A stretch of DNA of 64,000 bases from Botryotinia globosa. Its lineage: Eukaryota > Ascomycota > Leotiomycetes > Helotiales > Sclerotiniaceae. A model generated the notes under the pieces. It was not told where the DNA came from, made no database searches, and saw nothing but the letters and a program-made list of their open reading frames with translations. Both the position numbers and the translations under genes were made by a program. The stretch is from contig RCSZ01000014.1 of NCBI GenBank assembly GCA_014898425.1, positions 620,001 through 684,000 on the forward strand. Reading direction: 5' to 3'. Positions within the stretch are counted from its first letter, which is position 1, and each line of letters starts with the position of its first letter. Below are positions 47,395-59,964 of the stretch, in pieces.

Positions 47395-48912
47395 ATGTCT
47401 ACTACGTGTGAGCAGGTATACAGGCAGGTGAAATGGCTTTAAGCTGAAATATATGCATCCCATCTCCCAGACCACAAATTCGTGATATGGGGAACTTTCA
47501 GGTGATGTAGAATAGAATGTTGTGAAAACGACACTGCATATTCAGCCGGTTGTGGCATATACATGGACTTTCCCACTCGAGCAGGTCTGGTGTCTAGTAG
47601 ATGACAACATTCGCACGGAATGACATTTCTGACATTTTTTGATATCTGAACTCTCTTGAGATACAGCTAAAAGATAATCCATATGATGATTTCTCGCTTC
47701 AACTTTTCAGCGGGCATCACCATATAGAGACCTTCTAATTCCAAGCACAAACCATACGAGTTTCAATAAGGACTCTAGTTTTAGAAGAGATCAAATATAT
47801 CCTCATGAGGATGCCGTCAAGTGGTCAAACGACACCAGACTTTTGAAGATATAAAAAAGTACTACTCACTCCATAAACCCTCCATATATCATAGGGTCTA
47901 TTTCAAAGTCAGTATGCTTCCACATCAAACAACTTATGAAGCTCTCTCAAACATACCAATCTTCGACAACCTCCTCGACGCATCAATACTAATCGAAGGC
48001 GTCTCCCCATCGGGTATTCTCGTAAACGTCGTCATCATGACAATATCTCTTTCCCTTATTCAGATGCGTGTAGTATTCCGTGCCTCACGGGATGAAACAA
48101 ACAACACAAAGCGCTGCACAAGGAATCCTGCCATCTTAATAAACCTCGGAAGCCCATCTGACAAGGCGTGAAGAGCAGTCTCCCGTCTCCACCTCGTCCA
48201 CCTGATACGACGATATCGACTCACAAATCCACACGCACAAACAAGAAGACGTGCGGGTAGTCGGTCACCACGCTGCGCGCTCATTGGCGCGCATATACAT
48301 TGCTCCGAGCCAGTGGACCATTTAATCCGACGCTGCACGCGCCCTCCCGACAAGCGAGCCCCTCTGAATGGATGGAAAATCTCGAGCCACCAACAAGCGA
48401 AACTCTGCGTCTCCGCACCCCACGCTGGAACTTGCACACCCTGGTCTGCTCAAGCCTCACGCCCTCCACAACAGAGCAAGAGCAATCCGCGGTCAATCTC
48501 CAACAGATTGCTTGGAAGCTTGAGAGAGGAAGTCATGGCCGTACATTAATCGGACATGCAGATGCGTACCAATGGTCGTGGTCGAGCCGAAGCACCCATG
48601 CACACCAAGATGCATAGGACAGGCTCAAGAACGAATCACAGCAAGGGAGTGGCTGGTTCCCAAACGCGGAGAGCTAAAAGGCTATCATAGAGTGCCATGT
48701 CGGGAGCTCCCAGGTGCCATTTCCCCAGGATCCCCGCATAACTAGCGTATTATCATATGGCATGTTGTTGGTGTTGGTAAAATGTGAAGTGTGATGTGAA
48801 GAATATAAGATGTGAAGATTTCCCATGCAAATGTCGATCCCTTCTGATCAGTATCTCTTCTTGAGAACATTTTCTGATTTGATACTGTAAGCTTTCGAGC
48901 ATTGTTACAGCC
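47395..48912. other. Spacer between GH51 and the sugar transporter
   Basis: A divergent spacer of about 1.5 kb. It should contain the missing first exon of the GH51 gene and the promoters of both genes. Frames at 47821-48171 and 48300-48617 have no domain character. A G/C-rich patch with GCGCGC and GGCGCGC words lies near 48276-48292. Confidence 0.45.
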
Positions 48913-50830
48913 ATGGTTCTGTCTCCAAAAGTATATCAGGTAAAATACATGTGTTGAAACTCAGTGTTCCTGATCTTTGCTAATACTGAATCATAGTTCC
49001 TCGTGGGTGTTTTCGCCTCTGTGGGTTCTATTCTTTACGGTTATGATCTAGGTACGTAGATTGTATACTCAAGACTCTAAATACCAGCTCTAACAGTAAA
49101 TTAGGTGTTATCGCAGAAGTCGTTGCAAGTGAAACATTCGTCGAAAAATTTCGTCCAACTTCAACAGAAGTGTAAGAGGTCCTCCTCCAGTGATACGATA
49201 CAAAACTAACTGGCTCAGTGGTATTGTAGTCTCCTTCTTCACGGGTGGGGCATTCTGTGGTTCCGGTCTTGCAGGTCCAGTTGGAGATAGATTCGGTCGT
49301 CGATGGACCATCTTTGCAGGATGTCTTATCTTTATACTCGGAGGCGGTCTCCAAACCGGTGCACAGCATATTCATTATCTCTGGGCCGGTAGATGGATTG
49401 CCGGATTAGGAGGTAAGCTATCAAAACCCAGCCTTCTGCTCCAACGAACTATCACTAACAAACAATCAATAGTTGGTTTCCTCGTTATGATTATCCCCCT
49501 CTACCAAGCCGAAATCGCACATCCCAGCATTCGAGGTCGCATCACATCCTTGCAACAATTCATGTTGGGAATTGGTGCTCTCGTCGCCGGATGGATCAGT
49601 TACGGAACATACGTTGGCATCAAAGGCAACTCTGCACAATGGCGCTTGCCACTGGGACTCCAACTGCTTCCCGCCGTTGTTCTCGCCGGTCTCATTTTCC
49701 TCTTTCCCGAATCTCCACGTTGGCTCATCGATCATGGATACCCGGACAAGGGACTCAAGACGCTCGCCAGATTGCACGCCCACGGGGATGAAAATGATCC
49801 CTGGGTCCGTGCTGAATTCGATCAAATCCAAGACAGCATTACGTATGAGCACGAGCATGAGGCAAAATCTTACCTGGAATTGTTCACAAACAAGTCATCT
49901 TTCCGTCGATTGTTTATCGCGTGTGCCTTGCAGGCTTCGGTTCAAATGACTGGTGTTTCCGCAATCCAATACTATTCCGTAAAGATCTATGGACAGATTG
50001 GCATCGTAGGAAGTGATGCCTTGAAATATCAAGCTATCAACAACATCATTGCTTTGCTCGGAGAAGCGTGTTGTGTTTTGTTCATTGATAAGTTGGGACG
50101 AAGATGGCCTTTGATCTGGGGTAATCTGTTCAATATGGTTAGTCATTCAATTCCTTACTTTCTGCACATATAAGATCATAAAATACTAACAATAGCTCCA
50201 GCTCACGTTCCTCATCGCCTGTGTCCTCATCGCCAGCTTCCCGCCCGCCACCAACCATAACATTGGCGCCTCCTGGGGTTTCATCATCATGACCTGGCTC
50301 TACAATTTCTCCTTCTCCTGTACCTGTGGACCTCTCTCTTGGGTAATTCCTGCCGAAATTTTTGATACCCGTACCCGCTCCAAGGGTGTCTCGATCGCAA
50401 CCATGGTTTCCTTCGCCTTCAACACACTGATCGGTCAAATTACCGATATGGCTATGACCAACATTGGATACAAATTCTACTTCGTCTTCATCATTTGCAA
50501 TTTCACCAACGCGCTGTTCTTCTACCTATTCTTGCCCGAAACCGCGAGAAAACCTTTGGAAGAAATGAACTATCTCTTCACTCATGCACCCATTCTCGTA
50601 AGTTCTTCCTTTTTATCACTAACTCGCATTACACATTCAAAAAAACACAAATCCTAACAGCAAAACAGGTCCCCGGAACAGACAAAGCATCGTACAACGC
50701 TGGCTACGCCGCAGATATCGAGCGAAGAGCTCAAGAGATTAGCGACAAGAACGGGGTTGACGTTGAGCACTATCAAGGTGACCTTGAGAAGCATCGCACT
50801 GCTGCCAATCCGGCCATGGGTGCGGCATGA
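48913..50830 (+). CDS. MFS sugar (hexose) transporter
   Basis: Seven exons, 48913-48939, 48997-49051, 49105-49171, 49219-49412, 49473-50137, 50202-50597 and 50669-50830, give 521 residues and 12 predicted membrane helices. Sugar-porter signatures are all present: VGSILYGYDLGVIAEV in helix 1, GPVGDRFGRRWTIFAGC after helix 2, AGRWIAGLGVGFLVMIIPLY with QAEIAHPSIRG, and FLFPESPRWLIDHG. FIDKLGRRWPLIWGN, SWVIPAEIFDTRTRSKG and LPETARKPLEEMNYLF also occur. It should bring hexoses in with protons across the plasma membrane. The exact sugar is not readable. Small first exons are typical of fungal hexose transporter genes. Exon 6 could instead begin six bases earlier, adding two residues. It diverges from the GH51 enzyme. 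Confidence 0.93.
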
Positions 50831-53800
50831 TGGATCAGTTATGAATTTATGATTAATATCCTTTATGGACATATAAAATGGATACCCAAATAATAATATT
50901 AACTATTTATTGAATTGTTCAATTGGTGCTGTGGACTTGGATGATATGCGTGATTTTTTTGGCTCGCTGTCTTCTGCGATCCTGTGTGATATGAATTTAC
51001 TTGGATTGAACGTTGAGGCACATGTCTTGCGGCTAGGCCTCTACCCATTGCTGTGCTAGATTGTAAGCATAGTAGAAATTACGGAAACGACATATAGAAG
51101 CATTCTTCTGATGTTTTCAGGTTTAGTTGAGAGCGAACCTAGAATTTCCAGAAACTCGCTCTGGTTCTTTGCGTCTGAACACTATATCTCAACAGAAGCG
51201 AGTGATGGAATTCAATGAAATGATAGTCTACACTTTAAAGATTTCATCGTCGCGTTGTACGCTTTCTCGCTGAATCCAAACTGCCGATAATTTTCGCAGG
51301 AAATCTCGCAACTAATTACCAGCAAAGCGTATACGAACAACGCAAATATCTCTTGGTGGACACATATAACCAGAGTTATATATCAAAAATTGTAAAAGCT
51401 GACAACTTGTAGATACGATGTTCAGATCCGTTCTATTGAGCTGTAATTCAATTCAATGTGGACTGATTCAAGCGGTCGTGGTGTACATCGTCACTCTCTC
51501 TTTGCAACTCTTGCTCATCATGAATTCCAATTGAAACCTCGCTCTCCAGACACACTATTGGAGATAAAGAACCAGGGTCTATTAAGTCTGACAGAAGGTA
51601 TGAAACTCTTGCATCTGGTAATGATATCTCAAATCTAGACTGTAAAGCCCATCTTACCTGAAGCATGAAACAATATCTCTGATGTAAACACAGACACTTG
51701 TCAAGAAAGCGGTGACAATTCGTCAACAATTTTGAATGTATTAACAAGTACGTCCGTAGAATGTACGTATTTACTTTGGACGAAAGCGCTCCACAGAATG
51801 GAAGGACAATTCTGGTAAACCGTTGAAAGTTTGATATACAGAGTGAACTTTGTGTTACTTCCTTGCCAAACAATTTATTAATGGAGCTCGTGGGTCAACG
51901 TTGCAAGCATGCATAACTTTATGCTTGCACACACCCGCGACATAAATTATAATCAACTCATAATCAACTCAACTTGAGAGTAAAAACGGGCCTTCCCTTG
52001 CACAGCCTCTATACTAATAACTCTCTCAATACGAGCAGCAAAAGCAATCGACGTAAAAAAAAAAAAACATGAAACAAAATACATAAGATCTTACATGCCA
52101 CTTGGAACTTGGAAGCTTCATATGTCTTGAAAGCCCACCACCATATTGGCTTTCAATCGAATCCCGATGAATTGTAATCTACGGTAGATCCTCAATTTAT
52201 ATACCTTACACTTGGTCCAGACTCCAGACCGATAGGATCAGAGTGAGGTAAGAGAAATCCTTGCCACTTGGGTGATTGATGATTGAGCAAAGTATGATGA
52301 CATGAATGATTGGTTTACTTGAGGAAATGTGAGACTCTCACGGTTCTGCAAGAGGACTGTGAGGCTCAAGTACCTAGGTATCGAATGTCTTGGCTCTTGA
52401 AGCTTTGGGGATGTTAAGAAAGTATAATGATTAGTCGGGACTGTTGTACTGGATATGATATCAATAACGTCCAGATTGTAACGTTTCAATAGTAGTAGCT
52501 CTGTGAATATGAAACTATTCTAGACCCCAGAGCCTCCTTCAATCCTTTATAATTACAAGTACCATTGCCTAGGTAGCTTTCCGGCACTAGAATCTGAAAT
52601 TGCGGTACATGTTAATATTTATACGAGACTCTTTGGAAAAACCGATGCAAAACCAATGTAAAAACCCGAATCCTTCAATCACACACACCCCTTTACCGAT
52701 ATAAGTTGGAACTCCGTATGTACGCTTTTCATGATATCAAATGCGCATGCATGTAGGGACGGACCCTCTCAAGATAGATAGAACATGATGAGTCGAAAAT
52801 TCGAAATAAGCCGGTACCTGCGCCGCCAAGCTTTACAGCAGTGGATCTCATTGATTTTTGGCATCCTGAATCCTGATTCCTGATAGATGAAATTATCACG
52901 TGAAAGATGGCGCCTTTGGGGTCTGATGATAATTTGTGGGTTACCTTGGGAAATTGGTCCGCAATTGATCCATCATGCAAATGCAACCTGGTGAACGAGT
53001 TGGACTCTACGAGTACGATACTCCGATTTGTACTCCGTGAGCACTGAGTTGCAACGACCAGCCAAGCTTGCCAGGTAAGCTTCACCGTGTTTCTGAGTGG
53101 AAAAGACAGTTTGGATTCCCATGAGATCTTGATTCTTCAGAATTGGAGTGAAGTGGATATGGAAAACCCGTTATTGTGATCGCCGTTGTCCTTTGCTGAG
53201 CAAGTCTGGAGACTGGATATTGCTCACTTGAGAAGCAAGAGAATGAGAACAGGTAATTGGTCGAGAATGCAAAAAGGAGGTCAGCAAAGGCGACAAGTCA
53301 GCAGAGAGTCTTGTATTCGGCGGTATTGATGAGGTCATCAAGGGGATGTCAGATTGCAGCATGCCCATTGCTCAAGGATATCTGGGATTCAAACCAAAGT
53401 ACTCTCTACATGCATGCTTTCCAGCATGCTGCATTTCAAGTTAATCCTAATCGCGTAAAGCGAACGATGGGTCACGAAGCGGGCCATACTGAATTTTGAT
53501 ACATAGTAGCTAGGGGTATTAATAGATAGCCAGGGCAAGGTGCCACTTACATTATTTTGGAAATTGGACGCGTAAACAAGTTGAGGCTGTGAGCCTGGAC
53601 TTCGTAAGTGATTGATTTATCCCATGATAAGCTATAGGGTTATTGACTGTTGGACGAGATGGTAGACCGTAGTTGGTTGCCACTATTCGGTGAGGTTGGT
53701 CATCTTTTGTTGGTGTTTGGAGTACAGTGCAATAGAACTACTATTTGAGATTCCAGCTGAGTAACAGATGACTGAAAATAGAGCCATGAATAGAAAAAAG

Positions 53801-54160
53801 CATTACCTAGATAGGTAGCCTTTTGCATTGATCGAAGAATACTCATGGCCAGCATGCTAGTCAGCGAACAAAGAGCGGCGCTCTCTACTTGGAAATTGAC
53901 TCGATCATAGCAGCCAAGATGAGGAATATGAGGAAGTCATGACTTGCGGGCTCGAAAAGTCGACAAATGCTATTGGGCATCGATATAGTCGTTTGAGGGT
54001 TAAAAGAACATCCTGCCTTCCCAGCGTTCAGGGGAGAGAAAGCGACGAACAGGAAGAAAGAGGAGGGAGGGCACTGAACCTGCACTTGTACGAAGTAGTA
54101 AAGATCACTCATCCTAGATTCCTAAAGTACCTAGGCAACACACTAACATTTTAGTCCGAA

Positions 54161-54205
54161 GTGAGAAAGCGTGAGAAAGCGTGAGGAAGCGTGAGGAAGC
54201 GTGAG
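54161..54205. repeat. Tandem repeat, 10-bp unit GTGAGRAAGC
   Basis: Four and a half copies. The first two read GTGAGAAAGC and the later ones GTGAGGAAGC. Confidence 0.9.
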
Positions 54206-54910
54206 ATATCGGTGTTTCGGATGAGACTACAGTGTAATCTCTGGAAAGAAGAAAGAATTGGTCAGACTCGTCACACTAATAAAATCACTAGAAGCCTCTT
54301 GTTGATCGACCAGGAGCTTTTGAGAATAGATCGGGCGATTATGCTTCACCAATATGCGGAAACCATTGGAACGGGCCTGGAAACAGACTTGACATAGCAC
54401 CAAACCGGACGGGCATGGGTATGTTAGAAGTTAGGATGGATTTGGTTCATGGATTCACGATTGAAAACCTAGCACGCACCAAGAGGGTAGCGGATGGATG
54501 TTTTACAGTATACCAGTACTTTGTACTCGAGGATATATATGTATATGTATATGTGTATATATATAATATATAATATACTAGAAAGATATACTTGAGTATA
54601 ATGTGATGGATGACATTGTAGATTAATCGAGAAAAGGTTCCAACTTCTATCGTATTGATTCGATTTCTATGGTGGACTACTATGGTGGTATGGTGGACCG
54701 TTGAGACAACTTCGGACACATGGTGCATAACATCCTTGTCTTTTGCATAATCTTCATATTCACAAGACAAGGATGCAGTCCAGGATTTGGATTTGGGATG
54801 ATTACTGATCACTGATGAGAAAAAAAACCCCTTGGACTTTCCTTTTTTTTTTCCTTCTAGGGAGAGACCCCCTTTTAAGGATATCCATCCATGGATCAGG
54901 ATGGTAACAA

Positions 54911-54952
54911 CCTAGCCACCCTAGCCACCCTAGCCACCCTAGCCACCCTAGC
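54911..54952. repeat. Tandem repeat, 9-bp unit CCTAGCCAC
   Basis: About 4.7 uninterrupted copies. Confidence 0.9.
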
Positions 54953-55390
54953 TAATCTTTTGCAATCAGCAATCTTGCTTGTGCAATGTTCAATGTTCAA
55001 TGTGCAATGAATGAATGAATCTGCCATTGGAATTTGAATGTGCTTCCAACTAAATAAACTGATACCACCTGAGTAATAAATTGTATCCGTATGTATCCAT
55101 GGATTGTAACATAATATACCTACTAATACTGTTTGCAGAAATTATCCAAAGTTATATGGGAATTGGGGAAGGGAAAAAAAGGTTTGATCCATTGTTGCGT
55201 AATCCAGATGATCTACCTACCTGGGCACGCTTGATCTGAAGTAAATTAAATTAATCCATCTACGGAGGGAGTATCCACCCGTATCCACTGATCCACCCAC
55301 CCACCCATATCCCGCATCCACCCATATCCACCCATCAAACTCCAAATCAAATCAAATCGACTCGACTCGACTCGACAATCAATCAACCAG

Positions 55391-55507
55391 GTACATACAT
55401 ACATACATACATACCTTCATACCTTCATCCCTTCATACCTACATACCTACATACCCAGGCGGTGCTAGGAAAGGAAGATTCCAAGATTCCAAGATTCCAA
55501 GATTCCA
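55391..55507. repeat. CATA-type and GATTCCAA tandem repeats
   Basis: A degenerate ACAT/ACCT tetranucleotide tract (55391-55456) is followed by nearly four copies of GATTCCAA (55477-55507). Confidence 0.85.
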
Positions 55508-55621
55508 TAGATTCAAAGATTTCAAAATAACATCGTGCGAGGAAAAGAACAACTCAATGAATAACATCTCAAAAGTCTCAAACAAACCCTAAGAAATCTG
55601 CATTTAAACCTTCCCGGTCAA

Positions 55622-55890
55622 CTTGCCTTGCCTTGCCTTGCCTTGCCTTGCCTTGCCTTGCCCATTTTCTACTTCTGCATCTTCTAAAGAAAGCAAACTT
55701 GATTCAAAGCCCAAGCCTGCTGATTTTCCTTTTCATTTGCGCCACCATCCATCCATCCATCCATCCATCCACCCAACCAACCAGCATTCATTCATCTAAC
55801 GCCAAAAAGTTTCTACTTCATGTTGCAAGTGATTTGAATGCCCTGGTTTGTCAACCACAACCACAATCTCAATCTCAATCTCAATCTCAA
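55622..55890. repeat. CCTTG, CCAT and TCTCAA microsatellites
   Basis: Three simple repeats lie in a row: about eight CCTTG units (55622-55662), about six CCAT units (55744-55770) and four AATCTC-type units (55865-55890). They lie 500-760 bp before the KRE6-like start codon. Confidence 0.88.
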
Positions 55891-56383
55891 CCAATACAAG
55901 AAACACAATCAATCCATACTTGAGATATTCTCCAAAAGATATCCAAAAAAGTTTAATCCAACAATCAACTTCGATCTTCAATCTTGATTCTGATCCCGAC
56001 ATTCGTTTGTACACACTCCCTTCTTATTTCGATCAAGAAGGATTCTTGGATACACCTCCTTTCTTTCTAGATTCTGCTGGCCAGCTGCAAGACCTCAATC
56101 TTCATCCTTCACTTCTCAGCTGTTAAAACTAACGACGCTCAATACCTTTTACGATAATATTCTATGAATTTCGAACTTCACCATTTGATCTGAACTTGCT
56201 GCTGATTGCCGCCCGAGAACTTTGAGAGGAAGTGAGCGTGTTCTGGATCTATTTTCACTCTTCCATCTTACGAACTCGTTACGAATTCCACATTCCAGAA
56301 CATCAACCACAACCGCCTTGGCTGACGTAGCATATGCTATCGCACTCATAAGATTCTACTTTGGGCTCGTTTTCATTGTCAAT

Positions 56384-58545
56384 ATGGACCACTCCTATAG
56401 TGGCTCCGGGCGAAGGCCCCCTCACATAACAGTCAATTCAGGCAGTGGTGGAGATCTGCTCAATTCATCTACTAGCTCTCCTTATACGGCAGGAACTCCT
56501 GGTCAATCGAGGCAGTTGATCCCGCCGCCGCGACCACCAACTTCAGGCTCGCAACAGTCACGCATGGCTACCCCTCAAGTATATGGCTCACCCGATGTGG
56601 CTCAGTCAAATGAAATGCTACTTCCTCCTTCGAGATCACGGCCTGCAGCGAACAACCAATCATCATCATACTCCGACTATCCTTTGCCTTCTCCCTCAGT
56701 ATCAGGGTTTTCATCACGTAGAACAAGTTGGAGCTCAGAGGCGGGAAGCCGAGACAGTCGAGCAGGACCATTTGGCTCACCTTTTGATGACTCGAGAGCT
56801 TCTTCGAGAGCCGGCGACAGCGATGACGAGAATATCAATACACAAACTGTTTCCGAAAAATATAACATCATGCCATCTGCAGGATTATTGCTTTTCCCAG
56901 AAGATGTTGAGAAAGACGATTACCTTCACAACCCGGATCCAAGTGATAAAGACCTGGATAAGTGCGATATATGGAATCGAAGAGCTCTTACAAACGTGGG
57001 AGGATTGATCTTCATCGTCTTGGGCGTACTGGCCTTGTTCGTTGCATATCCAGTTGTGTATGTGATTAATCGATCGCTGGGAAAATCTCTGCTAACAATT
57101 GTCTAGTACATTCGTGGAAGACAAAATCGATCCTACTCACGGTGCTTGTGCAGCAGCGGCAGATTGTTTATCAGATAAAGTTTCCCTTCTTAAGAACGTG
57201 AGAACGGGTCTCATAGATCCGGATACTCCAGACTCCGTCAAGAGTAAGACCGCTCAAGATGGCACCAAATTGAAGCTTGTTGTATGGTTCCTTGCATCAT
57301 GGAGTTTTGTTCAATGCTAAATGATCTTAGTTTTCTGACGAATTCAATACCGACGGACGAACTTTCTACGATGGCGATGACCCATTCTTTCAAGCCGTGG
57401 ATATTTGGTATGGTGCTACTCAGGATTTGGAATGGTACGATCCCGATGCTGTAACGACCGGAAACGGCACTTTGAACATCAAATTCGACGCTTTCCAAAG
57501 TCACAACTTGAACTATCGCTCTGGGATGGTCCAATCGTGGAACAAGTTGTGCTTTAAGGGTGGTCGTTTGGAAGCTAGTATTTCATTACCTGGCCGAGGA
57601 GATTGGCCCGGTTTCTGGCCCGGTTTCTGGAGTATGGGCAATTTGGGACGACCCGGTTACCTAGCTACCACAGAGGGAATGTGGCCTTACAGTTATTGGG
57701 ATAATTGCGATTACGGAATCACGGCAAATCAAAGTTCACTGGATGGTATCAATTGGTTACCCGGTATGAAGTTGCCGTCTTGTACGTGTGACGGCCAAAC
57801 GCATCCTTCACGGGGCAAGTCTCGATCATCACCTGAAATTGATGCAATAGAAGCCAGTATTGGATTCATAACGGAGCACTGGGGAACAGCTACGGGTTCC
57901 GCATCTCAGTCTTACCAGATTGCCCCATTTGACATATTCTACACGCCAGATTACAACTATGTTGAGGTTTATGACAACGAACAGACTTCTGTGAACGCCT
58001 ACCGTGGTGGAGTTTATCAACAAGCTATGTCTTCAGTGACTTGGCTGAACAACGATTGGTATGATGGCAACGGATATCAAACGTATGGATTTGAATATAC
58101 TCCTGGATCCGAGGGAGAGGTGACATGGTTCGTTGGTGATCAGTACACTTGGAAAATGGATGCCCGTGCATTGAGGCCAAATGGAAACGTTGGCCAAAGA
58201 ACGATGCCGCAGGAGCCTATGTCTGTTATCATGAATTTGGGAATGGGTACCAGTTTCTCCCAAGTCATGATGCCTAATTTGAACACCCTATTCCCCGCTA
58301 CAATGCGTTTTGATTACATCCGGATATATCAAGAAGAAGGGTCCGAATCGATCACTTGTGACCCTGAAGGATACCCAACCACCGAATACATCAAAGAGTT
58401 CCCGAAGGCATATGTAAGTTTATTCATCACTTTCTTCATTCGCTCAAAGTGCCATGCTAATTGATTTTAGCGAAATCAAAACTATACGTCTTGGTCAGAC
58501 GCTGGTTACTCGTGGCCTACAAATCAATTTGTCGACAAGTGTTAA
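56384..58545 (+). CDS. kre6: Beta-1,6-glucan synthesis-associated protein, KRE6/SKN1 family (GH16-like)
   Basis: Four exons, 56384-57057, 57107-57281, 57331-58413 and 58471-58545, give 668 residues. Residues 1-205 are a Ser/Pro-rich cytoplasmic tail. GGLIFIVLGVLALFVAYPVV (about 206-225) is the single type II membrane anchor. The lumenal part has a GH16-like jelly roll (KLVFSDEFNTDGRTFY, GDWPGFWPGFWSMGNLGRPG) with the catalytic-type EIDAIE at about 452-457 (E-x-D-x-x-E). It ends with WSDAGYSWPTNQFVDKC. In yeast, Kre6 and Skn1 act in the secretory pathway and are needed for beta-1,6-glucan in the wall. The last exon completes the conserved tail, which supports the final splice. The frame continues upstream of 56384, but without an ATG near enough to prefer. 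Confidence 0.94.
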
Positions 58546-59964
58546 AGACTCTTCATTTCTTTCACAAACTTTTTGTATAAAGGACGTACTTTGCTTTGCA
58601 AAAGCGCAAAAGCGAATCATATACCCCTCGAAACGTGGCACGAATATTCACGCGCCAAAGGACATATAGAAGGCGGTCGGACATGGAGGCGCCTGGCGAT
58701 TTCGATTCATCTTTTCTTTAACCGAATATTACAAAAGAGCGCGCGTTTCTCTTATTAATCTTGTTTTCTTCGCCTCCAAATACACAATTGCATAGCGGCG
58801 TCGGCGTTTCATACTTCTCAGCATCAAGCACGTTTATTGATTTGCCTTTCTAGCTTCACGCCAACTGTTGTTGGTTATGTTCAAAGTGCATTTTGAAGCC
58901 TTTGTGCTATCGCTGTTGTACAAAAATACCACTGGTTCATATTCTACACGTTTTTAGTTTTCGGTTCAAGTTTTTGAGTTGATAGATGGAGGGACCTCCA
59001 CAACTCGATTATTGTGTTTAATTTAGAAAGAGAGACAACGGAGCTCTAGATGGGTATCTTTACCAAAAAAAAATAGGCGGGGGAAGCTGGGAAGTGGAAG
59101 TGAGGATAAATGACTGAATGGATTGACTTTATTGACTAACTGACTTAACTGATTGGATTGGATCAATTGATTTGGCTCGGCTGGCTTGGTCTCTGGTTTT
59201 GATGTTGTATTTGATTGGATTTTGCAATGCGGGTGGGATCCTTTGATCGACTTTGATATGATTAGTTTGAAATGACTGGGCTGAAGGTAAATGAATGGGT
59301 GTTTGAAGAGAAACTCGGAAGAGAGGTGGATATTGGGATTAAGAGTTTGTGAGGCAATGAGCGAATTTGAGGAGCGAGGCTGGAAACCTTCAGAGGGTGT
59401 ACCCATATACCAATACCGATACCAGATGTCACGATAGTAAAGAGACTTCAATAATATTTTACTGGGCCCCTTCACGTGTTTTTGATGTTATAATGTTTCA
59501 ACTACCACACTTCAGCTGTTCCTTATTGATTGCAACAATCGGAGTGTGGAAAGTCAAGACAGGCAGACGATGAATATAAAAACAGAAACACGGGCTATAT
59601 ATACAATGGCCGCAATTTCACTCTACAACTTCATAGTATATATGAACAATACAAACGACCAATCGTACTAATAATCACCTGTACAAAGACTTCTTCAAGG
59701 CTCCATGAGATGTACGAAAACCTAAGAATTTAGATCACGTGTAGCGAAGGGTCTCGATTATTGGTGCCAAGACTTGCTGGGGCAAAATACCTACATACCT
59801 AGGTATTCAGAGCTTTTTTTTTCAATCAAACGCTAAGCCACTTTTGGGACACTAAGATTATTCTAACCGAGAAATCGCACACTCTCAATATTCGTGAACT
59901 TTTCTCATTGAAATTCTCCTGAACTTTTGAACCTCAACACCTAAAGAAGTCGACCACCGCCAAC
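58546..59964. promoter_or_regulatory. Intergenic region upstream of rpl3
   Basis: About 1.4 kb. The left part is the 3' untranslated region of kre6 and the right part the rpl3 promoter, with CACGTG at about 59736-59741, TACCTAGGTA at 59796-59805 and a T9 run near 59813. No gene of its own is seen. Confidence 0.45.

Larger units (their letters stand above)
50831..56383. other. Long gene-free spacer rich in microsatellites
   Basis: About 5.5 kb without a gene I can support. The first 3 kb is ordinary sequence with TACCTAGGTA at 52371-52380, TACCTAGATAGGTA at 53804-53817 and TACCTAGG near 54128. From 54.1 kb simple repeats accumulate toward the KRE6-like gene (listed separately). The last few hundred bases before 56384 look like a long transcribed leader, since CT- and CAA-rich sequence dominates. 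Confidence 0.5.

Noticed and set aside
47821..48171. 116-residue frame upstream of the sugar transporter
   Set aside because: Only a chance hydrophobic patch. It has no splice partners and no recognisable family.
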